A stretch of 64,000 bases of DNA from an uncultured Chloroflexota bacterium. Lineage in GTDB: Bacteria; Chloroflexota; Anaerolineae; Anaerolineales; Anaerolineaceae. Positions 9,701-18,099 of the stretch are shown piece after piece. The stretch spans positions 62,001 through 126,000 of the forward strand of contig CADATZ010000008.1 in assembly GCA_902791025.1 (NCBI GenBank), in the 5' to 3' direction. The translations under genes were made by a program, and so were the position numbers. How positions within the stretch are numbered: position 1 is the stretch's first letter; the number at the start of each line of letters is the position of its first letter. The notes below the pieces were generated by a model. That model worked only from the letters and a program-made list of their open reading frames with translations. It was not told where the DNA came from and ran no database searches.

Positions 9701-9753
9701 GGCTAAACCTTTTTTTGTAAATATTCAGTATGTAAAAGTAAACAGATTTTCCC

Positions 9754-10131
9754 TTACCAGATCGTTTTTACTTTATACATTGGTATATATGAGTCTTTCG
9801 TGAGTATTGTTAGATTTTCTGTTATTGCTTGTGCAATTATTATTCTATCGAAAGGGTCTTTGTGTATGAATGGTAAAGTTGTAACAATCTGGCAATGTTC
9901 CGGTTTTATCGGAATCAATTCAATTTCATATTCTTTACATTTCGAATAAATTGCAAGAATTGGTTGAGCAAGATTGATTTTACCGAGGCTGCTTTTTATT
10001 GCCATTTCCCATAATGATGCTATGCTGATATAACAGGATTCACTGGATAAGATTTGAATCACAGTTGAGGATAATTCACTGCTGTCATAAAGTCCCCATA
10101 ATAGAGTATGTGTATCGAGGAGAAACTTCAT
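9754..10131 (-). CDS. VapC-type PIN-domain toxin
   Basis: A 125-residue PIN-domain ribonuclease. The acidic active-site residues are in place: Asp6 in FLLDTHTLLW, Glu in SLWEMAIK (about residue 42) and Asp in HKDPFDR (about residues 92-95), with a second C-terminal Asp in LTKDSYI. VapC toxins cut tRNA or rRNA when not bound by antitoxin. Its ATG overlaps the stop of the upstream antitoxin gene by 4 bp, the usual coupled arrangement. It appears full length, unlike the second PIN gene at 58691. Confidence 0.9.
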   Translation of the reverse strand: MKFLLDTHTLLWGLYDSSELSSTVIQILSSESCYISIASLWEMAIKSSLGKINLAQPILAIYSKCKEYEIELIPIKPEHCQIVTTLPFIHKDPFDRIIIAQAITENLTILTKDSYIPMYKVKTIW

Positions 10132-10343
10132 ATATAGTCTTCAAATCCTTCCGGTGTATCATCAAAATCTTCAGCAATGTAATTCATTCCACCGGCAAAC
10201 GCATCGAAAGGAAAATTCTTTTTTGGTTTGTTTTGTGCTGATTTATTGTTTTCTGTATAGAGAAAAAAGACAAAATCAGCCACTTCGTTTTGTTTTTCAA
10301 ATGGCAATGTGTCGTACATTTCTTTTACGAGTTCAAATGGCAT
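10128..10343 (-). CDS. DUF2281-type antitoxin of the VapC partner
   Basis: A 71-residue acidic protein. The N-terminal helix pair (MPFELVKEMYDTLPFEKQNE) resembles DUF2281, a family regularly found just upstream of PIN toxins. The acidic, aromatic C-terminus (EDFDDTPEGFEDYI) is the likely toxin-neutralising segment. GAGGTG precedes the ATG. An extended -10 box TGTTATAAT is located on the minus strand at about 10363-10371. The stop overlaps the toxin start, so antitoxin is made first and the two are coupled. Confidence 0.85.
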   Translation of the reverse strand: MPFELVKEMYDTLPFEKQNEVADFVFFLYTENNKSAQNKPKKNFPFDAFAGGMNYIAEDFDDTPEGFEDYI

Positions 10344-10362
10344 AATTTCACCTCTTTATTCT

Positions 10363-10371
10363 ATTATAACA
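10363..10371 (-). promoter_or_regulatory. Extended -10 promoter of the DUF2281-PIN pair
   Basis: Minus-strand TGTTATAAT lies about 20 bp upstream of the antitoxin start. It overlaps the region just beyond the stop codon of the next gene, and no clear -35 box is visible. Confidence 0.45.
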
Positions 10372-10377
10372 CATGTG

Positions 10378-11073
10378 CTATTCAAAGATAAAGTTCAAAA
10401 AGACCTCTACCGCATCCAGACGGGTGGAACCGGAGGCGATGCCGAGTGCGGCGGATTCGGGATATATCTGATATTTCGTGACCAGCAGGCTGTCGCTGAT
10501 GTCGATCCCAACCGGGATCGGCTCCGTAATCTCTGTTTCAATGTCCTCCGGCGGCGTGTACCAGATCAGCCTGTCCGCGTATTTTTCACGCAGAGCTTTA
10601 CATTCCTCCAGATCCCAGCTCAGGAGACGGCCGCTTTGACCGAGAGGCGCCAGCTGTTCGGGCATCATCGTGATGAGGTCCAGCGTTCCGGTGTCTGTCA
10701 GGGCGACGAAATTGTTATAATACTCATTTCCCCGCGCCTGGTTGCGGTTGTAGTCAAAGTACATATTGGTGGAAAATTCGATCCGCTTTTCATTCAGATC
10801 GTACCCGGAATACGCTGCAAAATCCCGCCAGACGCGTGAATCATTTCCGGCATTGGCCATTGAGTTGGCAAAGACCGCGTAGATCCAATATTGCGGCGCA
10901 CCGGCGAGGAGATGCGTAACGAGAAACCAGGCGAGCCAGATCACCCCGATGATGCCGAGAATGAAGATCCAGTAATACTGCCAGATATATTTGACAGCCT
11001 TTCCCAAACTCATCCCGGATAATTTTGTCCGCTCTTCCTCAAGCCACTCACGAAACGAAAGCCTTTTTTTCAC
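10378..11073 (-). CDS. Membrane-anchored extracytoplasmic protein of unknown function
   Basis: A 231-residue protein with about 32 basic cytoplasmic residues, one hydrophobic anchor (residues 33-55) and an extracytoplasmic domain. That domain has segments such as LDLITMMPEQLAPL and GRLLSWDLEECKALREKYADRL that recall fragments of solute-binding proteins, but it is too short for one. I do not recognise a family. It lies between the alpha-galactosidase gene (after a terminator-like hairpin) and the TA pair, on the same strand as both, and near the DUF624 gene. A link with carbohydrate uptake is guessed from position only. Confidence 0.6.
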   Translation of the reverse strand: MKKRLSFREWLEEERTKLSGMSLGKAVKYIWQYYWIFILGIIGVIWLAWFLVTHLLAGAPQYWIYAVFANSMANAGNDSRVWRDFAAYSGYDLNEKRIEFSTNMYFDYNRNQARGNEYYNNFVALTDTGTLDLITMMPEQLAPLGQSGRLLSWDLEECKALREKYADRLIWYTPPEDIETEITEPIPVGIDISDSLLVTKYQIYPESAALGIASGSTRLDAVEVFLNFIFE

Positions 11074-11105
11074 TCTGGCGTAATCCTTTTATGTCCAAAA
11101 ATTAA

Positions 11106-11134
11106 CGGGACAGTCACCTTGCGGTGACAGTCCC
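11106..11134 (-). terminator. Hairpin terminator downstream of the alpha-galactosidase gene
   Basis: GGGACAGTCACC (11107-11118) pairs perfectly with GGTGACAGTCCC (11123-11134) over a 4-nt loop. On the minus strand it is followed by GTTAATTTTTGG. The arms also resemble the GGGACAG part of the family A repeat, so it may be a recruited repeat. Confidence 0.65.
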
Positions 11135-11159
11135 ATATCAAGACTGAGTTGTGGAATCG

Positions 11160-11181
11160 AATACAACTACTAACTTCTAAC
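11160..11181. repeat. Short 7-nt array at the end of the alpha-galactosidase gene
   Basis: On the minus strand GTTAGAAG-TTAGTAG-TTGTAT runs through the last codons (VRS) and the TAG stop of the gene. Confidence 0.6.
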
Positions 11182-13359
11182 TGACAAATGCAGCTGCATG
11201 GCCGGATAGTCCCCGTGCATCACCGGGTAAGTGTAGCCGCCGTTCATCAGCGCAGCACCGGAGATGACTTTGTCACTCTCTTCGATGTGGTAATTCGCAT
11301 TCGGGTCCAGGCCCTTGAAGCGGATATGCAGCGGTTCCGGGTTTGGCTGCGGACTGGTGATCACCAGATTGACAAGACTCTTCGATTTGTCTTCACTGAC
11401 GATCTGCCATGCAGTGTAATAGCCTTTCGTGACATCGGTGAGGCGATAATAGCTGCCCTGATGGATCAGGACTTCATCCTGATGATAGCGTTGGATCTGT
11501 ATGCGGATCGCTTCCTTGTCGCTTTCCGGCAGCTTTGTGAGGTCCAGTTCATAGCCGAACGCTCCGGACATGGCCACGATGCCGCGGGTGTTGATCGGAG
11601 TGGTGCGTCCGGTCTGATGGTTCGGGGCGGCGGATACGTGAGCGCCCATGGTGCTGACCGGGTAACCGTAGGAAGTTCCGCCCTGGATAATCAGGCGCTC
11701 AATAGCGTCCGTGTCATCGGAGAGCCAGATCTGCGGGGTGTAATAGAGCATGCCGGCATCAAAACGTCCGCCGCCGCCGGAACAGCCCTCGAACAGTACA
11801 TCCGGGAATTCGGTTGTCAGGCGGTCCAGTAAGTTATAGAGTCCCAAAACGAAACGGTGGGAAACTTCGCCCTGACGGTCCGCAGGCAGCGCATGAGAGT
11901 AAACATCGCAGACAGAGCGGTTGAAATCCCATTTGATATAGGCGATGTTGTGTTCTTTCAACAGGGTCGAAAGGCAGCCGTAGAGGTAGTCAACGACATC
12001 CTTGTTGGACATATCCAAAACCAGCTGGTTCCGTCCGAAGGTTGGGGTTCTGTCCGGTGCGGAAAGAGCCCAGTCCGGGTGGGCGCGGTAGAGATCGGAA
12101 TCTTCATTGACCATCTCCGGTTCGACCCAGATGCCGAACTTCATGCCCAATCCGTTGATCTTTTCGATCAATGAATCAAGTCCGTTGGGCAGTTTATCAT
12201 AATTGACAAACCAGTCACCCAGACCGGCATTGTCATCATAGCGTGCGCCAAACCAGCCGTCATCAAGGACAAACTGGTCAATACCCAACGCGGCGGCTTC
12301 CTTTGCGAGCGCGTACATTTTGTCTTCATTCAGATCAAAATAAGTTGCTTCCCAGTTATTGATGAGCACCGGACGCTTTTCCAGGTGATGTTTGCCGCGG
12401 CAGACGTTGTGGCGGATGAAGTGGTGATAATTATGGCTCAGAGCGGTCAATCCATCGGCAAAAGAAAGGATCACTTCCGGCGTATGGAAGCTTTGACCGG
12501 GTTCCAGTTTCCAGGAGAAGTAGGTATCATCGATCCCCATTACCGCACGGACGCTGTTGATCTGGCTGTTTTCCAGTTCCGCTTTGAACCCGCCGGAATA
12601 AGCGAGCATCATGCCGTAACAGTCACCATGGTCTTCCGTAGCTTCATGGTCACAGACGATGATAAAGGGATTCTGCTGGTGACTGGATGTTCCGCGGGTG
12701 GAGCCAACCGTTGTGATGCAGTGTCCGATCGGCTGCCGTTCCGGCTGGCGTTCCATGGCGTGTTTGCCCCAGAAGTGCATCAAGTCCCAGTTCCCATGCG
12801 GCAGATCGAGGCACAGGGAAGCTGCCTTTTCCAGTGTGACCGGCGCTTTGCCGTCATTGCAAATTTCAGCATAGCGGGTAATGATATCCAGTTTTTCAAA
12901 AACGCCATAGTGAAGCTTCACGGTCAGACCGGTTACCTCATCGCGTAGCGTGACGATGAGAGTTTCAGCCTCATCTCCATTATCATAAGATGCCGGCAGT
13001 TCAGGAATGGCATATTTTCCTTTGCGGATCTCGTGCGAAACATAGTGGAATTGAGCAGCGCGGCTGCCGTCGGCATTGATCACTGCCACACTGTTCAGAC
13101 GGAAATCTCCGACGCCGAAAGAGGTATATTCCTGCGGCAGAATGTCAAGAGAGAAATTCCGCTCTCTGCGGTACTGGATCGGATTACCGGAAAAAGCGTA
13201 ATCAAAATCAATGATTTGATAGGACATGTCCTGTGCTCCGGTCCGGCTGCCGTAATGCAGGTGGCGGAGAATGCCAAGCTCATCAATGCACATCTGGTAA
13301 CCGGTGTTTTCCGTTGTCAGGGTCAGCAAATTTTCCTGCCGATCGTATACAATACTCAT
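11170..13359 (-). CDS. Alpha-galactosidase, GH36
   Basis: A 729-residue GH36 enzyme that removes terminal alpha-1,6-galactose from raffinose-family sugars or galactomannan oligomers. The domain order is an N-terminal beta-supersandwich (to about 330), the catalytic barrel and a C-terminal beta domain. The nucleophile is Asp478 in YIKWDFNR and the acid/base Asp548 in WLSDDTDAIER, the same positions as in the 729-residue Geobacillus enzymes. Substrate motifs DDGWFGAR and CSGGGGRFD are intact. There is no signal peptide, so it acts on imported sugar. The ATG overlaps the upstream AraC gene by 4 bp. It fits the ABC importer encoded next to it. Confidence 0.96.
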   Translation of the reverse strand: MSIVYDRQENLLTLTTENTGYQMCIDELGILRHLHYGSRTGAQDMSYQIIDFDYAFSGNPIQYRRERNFSLDILPQEYTSFGVGDFRLNSVAVINADGSRAAQFHYVSHEIRKGKYAIPELPASYDNGDEAETLIVTLRDEVTGLTVKLHYGVFEKLDIITRYAEICNDGKAPVTLEKAASLCLDLPHGNWDLMHFWGKHAMERQPERQPIGHCITTVGSTRGTSSHQQNPFIIVCDHEATEDHGDCYGMMLAYSGGFKAELENSQINSVRAVMGIDDTYFSWKLEPGQSFHTPEVILSFADGLTALSHNYHHFIRHNVCRGKHHLEKRPVLINNWEATYFDLNEDKMYALAKEAAALGIDQFVLDDGWFGARYDDNAGLGDWFVNYDKLPNGLDSLIEKINGLGMKFGIWVEPEMVNEDSDLYRAHPDWALSAPDRTPTFGRNQLVLDMSNKDVVDYLYGCLSTLLKEHNIAYIKWDFNRSVCDVYSHALPADRQGEVSHRFVLGLYNLLDRLTTEFPDVLFEGCSGGGGRFDAGMLYYTPQIWLSDDTDAIERLIIQGGTSYGYPVSTMGAHVSAAPNHQTGRTTPINTRGIVAMSGAFGYELDLTKLPESDKEAIRIQIQRYHQDEVLIHQGSYYRLTDVTKGYYTAWQIVSEDKSKSLVNLVITSPQPNPEPLHIRFKGLDPNANYHIEESDKVISGAALMNGGYTYPVMHGDYPAMQLHLSVRS

Positions 13360-14252
13360 AAATATTGCTCCTTCCCGCTTCGGTTCTGAATGCGGTAAAA
13401 TTTTGGACTTATTCCGTATTTATCTTTGAATATTTTTGAAAATGTCAGCAAGTTGTCATATCCCACGCGTCTGGCGATATCCTGGATCTGCGCGTCAGTC
13501 TCCAGCAGCAGCTTGCAGGCGTAATTCAGCTTGCATTCCATCAAAAATTCCTGAGGTGAAATCCCCATTTTGGTTTTAAAGATTTTTGTCAAATAACTGC
13601 GGTTGATGCCAATGTTTTTGGCAACCTCCGCTATTTTTACGTTCGCAAAATTACTTTGGATATATATTACAGCCTTATCCACGTAGGTGTTTGTGGTGAT
13701 GTCATTTTCATGACGGAGGTACGGCTGTTTCTTTTCTTCGGATTCAATTGCCAGTGACAGGAAAGATAGCAGCATAGAAAGACGCTGCAGATCATTGGCA
13801 AGGGTCATTTCCGGACGGTCAAGGATGTCCTTGACCCGGGCATAAAATTCCCGGGGGTCCGCGTAGCAGTCACGCCAGTTCACGCCGGGGCGCAGTCCTA
13901 TGTTTTCAATATATTTCGCGGCTTTATAGCCGTCAAAGGTCATCCAGCAGTAGGTCCAGGGCTCAAGCTCGTCGGCACGGTACCAGGTCTGTTCCCCGGG
14001 TTTGGTCACGAACATCTGCCCGCGGTGCAGTGGGTAGGTCACGCCGTTGACATTCAGAACTCCGCGGCCGCTGAGGATCACATGCAGGTGATAACCGGAC
14101 CGGTTTTCGCAGTTGAATTCATAGCCGGGCAGGCATTGTTCAACACCGCAGAACGTCAGATAGATATCATCTGTCTGCTTTTCGTGATAAACCAGGCAGC
14201 GGTAATAATTTGTCTCATAAAGAGCTGATGTTTTTTCTGAATTCAAGCGCAT
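13356..14252 (-). CDS. AraC-family regulator of the alpha-galactoside locus
   Basis: A 298-residue regulator with an N-terminal cupin-like ligand-binding domain (GYHLHVILSGRGVLNVNG around residues 53-70) and a C-terminal pair of HTH motifs (IAEVAKNIGINRSYLTKIFK and IQDIARRVGYDNLLTFSKIFK, about residues 208-285). This is the MsmR/RafR-like layout, usually an activator responding to the sugar. It overlaps the alpha-galactosidase gene by 4 bp and lies just downstream of the permease genes. Candidate binding sites are the TGACATT repeats at 17766-17849. Confidence 0.9.
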   Translation of the reverse strand: MRLNSEKTSALYETNYYRCLVYHEKQTDDIYLTFCGVEQCLPGYEFNCENRSGYHLHVILSGRGVLNVNGVTYPLHRGQMFVTKPGEQTWYRADELEPWTYCWMTFDGYKAAKYIENIGLRPGVNWRDCYADPREFYARVKDILDRPEMTLANDLQRLSMLLSFLSLAIESEEKKQPYLRHENDITTNTYVDKAVIYIQSNFANVKIAEVAKNIGINRSYLTKIFKTKMGISPQEFLMECKLNYACKLLLETDAQIQDIARRVGYDNLLTFSKIFKDKYGISPKFYRIQNRSGKEQYL

Positions 14253-14268
14253 CTTTTTTTGTTAAAGT

Positions 14269-14304
14269 TTCCGCCGGAAGTATGATTTCATGCCTCCGGC
14301 GGAA
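14269..14304 (-). terminator. Intercistronic hairpin between permease and AraC genes
   Basis: TTCCGCCGGA (14269-14278) pairs with TCCGGCGGAA (14295-14304). There is no long T-run on the minus strand, so it may only partly terminate or protect the upstream message. Beyond it a short TAGTAG-type heptad stretch follows the permease stop. Confidence 0.5.
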
Positions 14305-14336
14305 TGTCTACTATATAATAACTACTAACTGTAGTA

Positions 14337-15179
14337 TTACAGCTTACCACCGGAGGTGGCGATACCTTCAACGAACTGCTTCTGGAAGATGATGTAGATC
14401 ACGATCATCGGGACAACTGCCAGGACAGCGGAAGCCATCATGGTCGGGTAGTTGTTTCCATATTGACCCTGCATCTTTGCCAGACCTGCGGAAAGGGTAG
14501 TGGTCTGGGAGTTCGTGCAGACGATCATCGGCCACATCAGATCCTTGAATGCGAACAGGGCGGTGAAAATGCCCAGAGAAACCATGGAGGAACGGGTCAG
14601 CGGCATCATGATGTTCAGGAAACGCTGACCGATGTTGCAGCCGTCAATCGCAGCCGCCTCTTCCAGGTCTTTCGGCAGACCCTGATAGCCTGTTTTCAGC
14701 AGATACGTACCGAACGCTGTCACCAGGCCCGGGAATACCAGACCCATGGTCGTGTTCAGCCAACCCAGCTTGGAAACCATGACATACTGTGGGATGATGA
14801 AGATCTGTGACGGGATCATCATCTGGATCAGGATCAGGGAGAAGAAGAAATTCTTTCCCGGGAACCGCAGACGGCCAAAGGCGTAGCCGGCCATGGTTGC
14901 CGTCAGACAGGCAAATACCACACGGAGGAAGATCATCAGCAGTGTGTTCTTATACAGGATCAGGAAGTTATAGCTTTCCCAAACCTCCGCGAAGTTTTCC
15001 CAGTGCCAACCGTGAGCGGGGAAAATATAAAACGGATCAACAGAAATCGCTTCCTGGTTGGTCTTGAGGGCCGTCAGGATCATCCATGCAAAGGGGACGA
15101 TCATAATGAACGCCATGATGACCAGGATCACATACATGATGATCTTATTCAGTCTGGCTTGTGCGCGTGCGCTTTCCAT
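14337..15179 (-). CDS. Sugar ABC transporter permease, MalG type
   Basis: A 280-residue inner-membrane protein with six predicted helices. The EAA-loop that docks on the ATPase is visible as DLEEAAAIDGCNIGQRFLNIMMP, cited here in part (EEAAAIDGCN, about residues 188-197). It belongs to the CUT1 MalG/LacG family with the usual C-terminal end GIATSGGKL. It is the third gene of the transport operon, 18 bp after the MalF-type gene, and has an AGGAG-like site before its ATG. It imports oligosaccharide together with its neighbours. Confidence 0.93.
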   Translation of the reverse strand: MESARAQARLNKIIMYVILVIMAFIMIVPFAWMILTALKTNQEAISVDPFYIFPAHGWHWENFAEVWESYNFLILYKNTLLMIFLRVVFACLTATMAGYAFGRLRFPGKNFFFSLILIQMMIPSQIFIIPQYVMVSKLGWLNTTMGLVFPGLVTAFGTYLLKTGYQGLPKDLEEAAAIDGCNIGQRFLNIMMPLTRSSMVSLGIFTALFAFKDLMWPMIVCTNSQTTTLSAGLAKMQGQYGNNYPTMMASAVLAVVPMIVIYIIFQKQFVEGIATSGGKL

Positions 15180-15197
15180 AATATGATCTCCTCCCTT

Positions 15198-16097
15198 TTA
15201 GTTGTAGAAAACGAACTTCTTCTCTAACTTCTGCATGATGACAGTCACGACCATGATGAAGGCAACAAGGACGAGAACGACTGCCGCACCCAGGCCTTTA
15301 TTGTTCTGGGTGAACGCATAGGTGTAGAAAAGATAAACGAGAGACTGCACACTCTTCAGAGCGACATTGGTCTTGTCCATGACCATGAACATCAGGTCAA
15401 AGACGGTCAATGCGCCGATCAGACGGGTCTGGACAATGAAGAAGGTCGTGGGGCTGAGAAGCGGCACGGTGATGTGGAAGAACTGGCGGATGCCGGTGGC
15501 GCCGTCAATTTCCGCGGCTTCGTAGTAATCACCCGGAATTTCCTGCAGACCGGAGATGAACAGCACCATGTTATAACCGATAACGGACCAGACGCCGATG
15601 ACACCGATGGAGATCCAGGCGATCTTCGGGTCGGAGATCCAGGCAATGTTGGTGTGGAAAATGTTGTTCAACAAACCGAATTGCTGGTTGTAGAGCCATT
15701 TCCAGACCATAGCGACGGCTGCCGGGGCGCAGACCATCGGCAGGAAGAAGATGGTGCGGAAGACGGATGTTCCTTTCAGTTTTTTGTTCAGGAACACAGC
15801 CAGAACCAGGGCGATCACAACACCGGGGATAACCTCGATGAGTGCGTATTTTATCGTATTCAGCAAAGACTGCCAGGTTTCGCTTGCGGAAAGAACCTTT
15901 TGGTAATTTTCAAACCAGACGAATTTTCCGCTGCGTCCGAAGGGGTCGGATTTGAAGAATGACTGCCAGACAGTGTTGATGGCGGGATAAAAGTTCAGGA
16001 TGATCAAACCGATCATGGTCGGGGCAATGAATGCCCATGCCCATTTGGCTTCTGTTTTTTCCGCTGCTGTCATTTTTTTCAGGGAAGGTTCGTTCAT
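15198..16097 (-). CDS. Sugar ABC transporter permease, MalF type
   Basis: A 299-residue protein with six predicted helices and the CUT1 EAA-loop YYEAAEIDGATGIRQFFHI (about residues 193-211). The start MNEPSLKKMTAAEK is supported by a minus-strand AAGGAGGAT immediately upstream. It pairs with the MalG-type permease to form the channel. A 150-bp gap with two stable hairpins separates it from the binding-protein gene, as is common where the binding protein must be made in excess. Confidence 0.93.
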   Translation of the reverse strand: MNEPSLKKMTAAEKTEAKWAWAFIAPTMIGLIILNFYPAINTVWQSFFKSDPFGRSGKFVWFENYQKVLSASETWQSLLNTIKYALIEVIPGVVIALVLAVFLNKKLKGTSVFRTIFFLPMVCAPAAVAMVWKWLYNQQFGLLNNIFHTNIAWISDPKIAWISIGVIGVWSVIGYNMVLFISGLQEIPGDYYEAAEIDGATGIRQFFHITVPLLSPTTFFIVQTRLIGALTVFDLMFMVMDKTNVALKSVQSLVYLFYTYAFTQNNKGLGAAVVLVLVAFIMVVTVIMQKLEKKFVFYN

Positions 16098-16139
16098 GAT
16101 CCTCCTTTATGATGAATGGAAAACTTGAGTCAACCGGGA

Positions 16140-16229
16140 CGTTTCCTTTTACCTGATTCTATTGAGTCAAAAGGAAACGACATGATTGACTCAATAAAGA
16201 TTGGTTGGGGGCTTTTGACCCCCAACCAA
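16140..16229 (-). promoter_or_regulatory. Two intercistronic stem-loops after the binding-protein gene
   Basis: TTGGTTGGGGG (16201-16211) pairs with CCCCCAACCAA (16219-16229). CGTTTCCTTTT (16140-16150) pairs with AAAAGGAAACG (16169-16179). Three TGAGTCA/TGACTCA heptamers lie in the same gap. Their position between binding-protein and permease genes suggests differential mRNA stability or partial termination. Confidence 0.6.
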
Positions 16230-16247
16230 ATTATCGCGTGTTATTGA

Positions 16248-17528
16248 TTAGTAACCCTGAGCAATGGCATCGCGGATGATGGCAGCGGCGTTGTCGCAAG
16301 CCTTTTCCATGATGGCGGGATCTTCAGGATTCTGCCATGCATCCAGGAATGCACCGGCCTGCTGGATGGGGTCTTCCCAAACAGTGGTCATCTTGGTGTA
16401 CGGGCGCATGTAGAGGGAGAAGTTTTCAGCTTCGAGGAACGGGGTGATGTCCATACCCGGGAAAGCGTTGGCGAAAGCTTCGGAGATACCCGGCATACCG
16501 GCCATGGTGATACCCAGTTCAGCCTGTTTGACCTGCTGTTCTTTTGCGCAGAACCAGGAGATGAGGGAGTAGGCAGCGTCCGGATTGGCGGTGTTGAAAG
16601 CGGCAGCCCAGCCAAGACCATTGTAGCAGGACCAGCGTTCTTCCGGATCGGCCTGACCGTTGCCGTTGACGTCAGCGTACGGCAGCAGAGCCCATTTGTA
16701 ATCTTCATGGCTTTCAGCCTTGTAGAAGGAAGTGATCATCCAGGAACCCTGAGTGATCATACCGACTTTGTTGGACTGGAACAGGGAATCGGTACCGGTT
16801 TCGGCAACGACAGACTGCGGAGCACCGACGGTCAGGAGCTTGCGGACCATTTCCATACCGGCTTTGCCTTCCGGAGAGTCGATGGCGGTGCTGTCATGGG
16901 TGTCGGAAACGATATTTCCACCGTAATCATAAACGACATTGTACCAGCCGTCCTGGTTGTTGGAAGTGTTCACAGCCATACCGTAGACGTCACCATTGGA
17001 TTTTTCGGTGATCTGTTTGGCAGCTTCATACATATCTTCCCAGGTCCAGTTGTCGGTCGGGTATTCCACACCGTATTTGTCGAAGATGGCGCTGTTGTAC
17101 AGCAGGGCGATGGTGTCGTGGTCCTTCGGCAGGGCGAAGACTTTGCCATCGGAGTCGCGGGTGTAGAGGTCAACGATACCCTGATAGTAGTCGTCAAGGT
17201 TGATTGCATCATCTTTGGCGACATAGTCTGTCAGGTCCAGAAGCAGGTCGTAGTCCATGTACATCTGGGCAGTGTTGGAGTGCATCCAGAAGACATCCGG
17301 CAGGGTGCCACCGGAAGCACCGGCGCTGAGCAGTGTCCAATAGTTGTCCCAGTCAACAACTTCGACTTTGACATCGATACCGGAGGTCTTAGACCATTCA
17401 TCAGCGATCTGCTGAATACCGGGCTGCTGGTTGGAATCCCAGACAGAGACAGTCAATGTCTCAGCGAAAGCAGCGCTGACGGTCAATGCCAGCATCAGTA
17501 CAACCAGAAGGGCAATAGTGCGTTTCAT
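16248..17528 (-). CDS. Extracellular sugar-binding protein of the ABC importer
   Basis: A 426-residue family 1 solute-binding protein (SBP_bac_1). The signal peptide MKRTIALLVVLMLALTVSAAFA is cut before ETLTVSVWDSNQ (its residues are cited only up to that point). The mature chain shows typical features: NYWTLLSAGASGGTLPDVFW, LYNSAIFDKYGVEYP and a late MRPYTKMTTVWEDP segment. There is no lipobox cysteine, so the mature protein looks soluble or otherwise retained, which is unusual for a single-membrane cell. It is the first gene of the minus-strand operon and faces the ATPase gene across a 570-bp AT-rich control region. Confidence 0.93.
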   Translation of the reverse strand: MKRTIALLVVLMLALTVSAAFAETLTVSVWDSNQQPGIQQIADEWSKTSGIDVKVEVVDWDNYWTLLSAGASGGTLPDVFWMHSNTAQMYMDYDLLLDLTDYVAKDDAINLDDYYQGIVDLYTRDSDGKVFALPKDHDTIALLYNSAIFDKYGVEYPTDNWTWEDMYEAAKQITEKSNGDVYGMAVNTSNNQDGWYNVVYDYGGNIVSDTHDSTAIDSPEGKAGMEMVRKLLTVGAPQSVVAETGTDSLFQSNKVGMITQGSWMITSFYKAESHEDYKWALLPYADVNGNGQADPEERWSCYNGLGWAAAFNTANPDAAYSLISWFCAKEQQVKQAELGITMAGMPGISEAFANAFPGMDITPFLEAENFSLYMRPYTKMTTVWEDPIQQAGAFLDAWQNPEDPAIMEKACDNAAAIIRDAIAQGY

Positions 17529-17765
17529 GTTACAAAAACTCCTTCAAAAATATTGTTCCGGCCTCCCTTGGAGAACCGTGATTACCGATTGCATGCAATC
17601 AGTTTGATACCCATGTTGAATGTATCCAACACAGGATACGACTTGTTGTTAAATTTACTACTGTATGGAAAAAATGTTGTATAGAAAAATGTGAACTAAT
17701 GATGGGTAAATGTGACTATTGGATTTTTGTGCAATATTTGTTCCGTATTAAATTCCTCGTAAATA

Positions 17766-17849
17766 GTGACATTAATCATGATAAATGTCACAAATTGCAA
17801 AAAAACGTCATAAAAATTATCTGACATTAAATTAATCAGAAGCGACATT
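17766..17849. promoter_or_regulatory. Operator-like TGACATT repeats in the divergent control region
   Basis: A perfect inverted repeat GTGACATT (17766-17773) / AATGTCAC (17784-17791) is followed by two further half-sites in the same orientation, CTGACATT (17821-17828) and GCGACATT (17842-17849). The region lies between the divergent binding-protein and ATPase genes and is very AT-rich. The AraC regulator at 13356 is the obvious candidate binder. Confidence 0.5.
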
Positions 17850-17974
17850 ATTCTATACCACTTCTTTCTATATATCGATAAAATTTAAACACCGTGTAAA
17901 TCTAATTTAAAACACTGCACGGGAATACACGTGGTGCCCGCTCACTCCACTCTATGACGGGCGCTGATCGGAAG

Positions 17975-18081
17975 AGGAGGTTTATTTACCGTGAGGCTCG
18001 CGGTGCGGCAGCGTGGAGACCTGCCGTAATGCGGATCGTTCCATTCAGCGGACGGCCGCGAGATGACCCCGCGTGGGCAGG
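17975..18081 (+). promoter_or_regulatory. Structured leader with a possible 12-residue leader peptide before the ATPase gene
   Basis: AGGAGG (17975-17980) precedes a GTG that opens a 12-codon frame (17991-18029, VRLAVRQRGDLP). CGGCAG (18006-18011) inside this frame can pair with CTGCCG (18021-18026). Alternatively CCTGCC (18020-18025) can pair with GGCAGG (18076-18081), close to the ATPase start, which has no good ribosome site of its own. Translation of the small frame could therefore decide the fold. Confidence 0.4.
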
Positions 18082-18099
18082 ATCATCAGAGTCAAGCTT

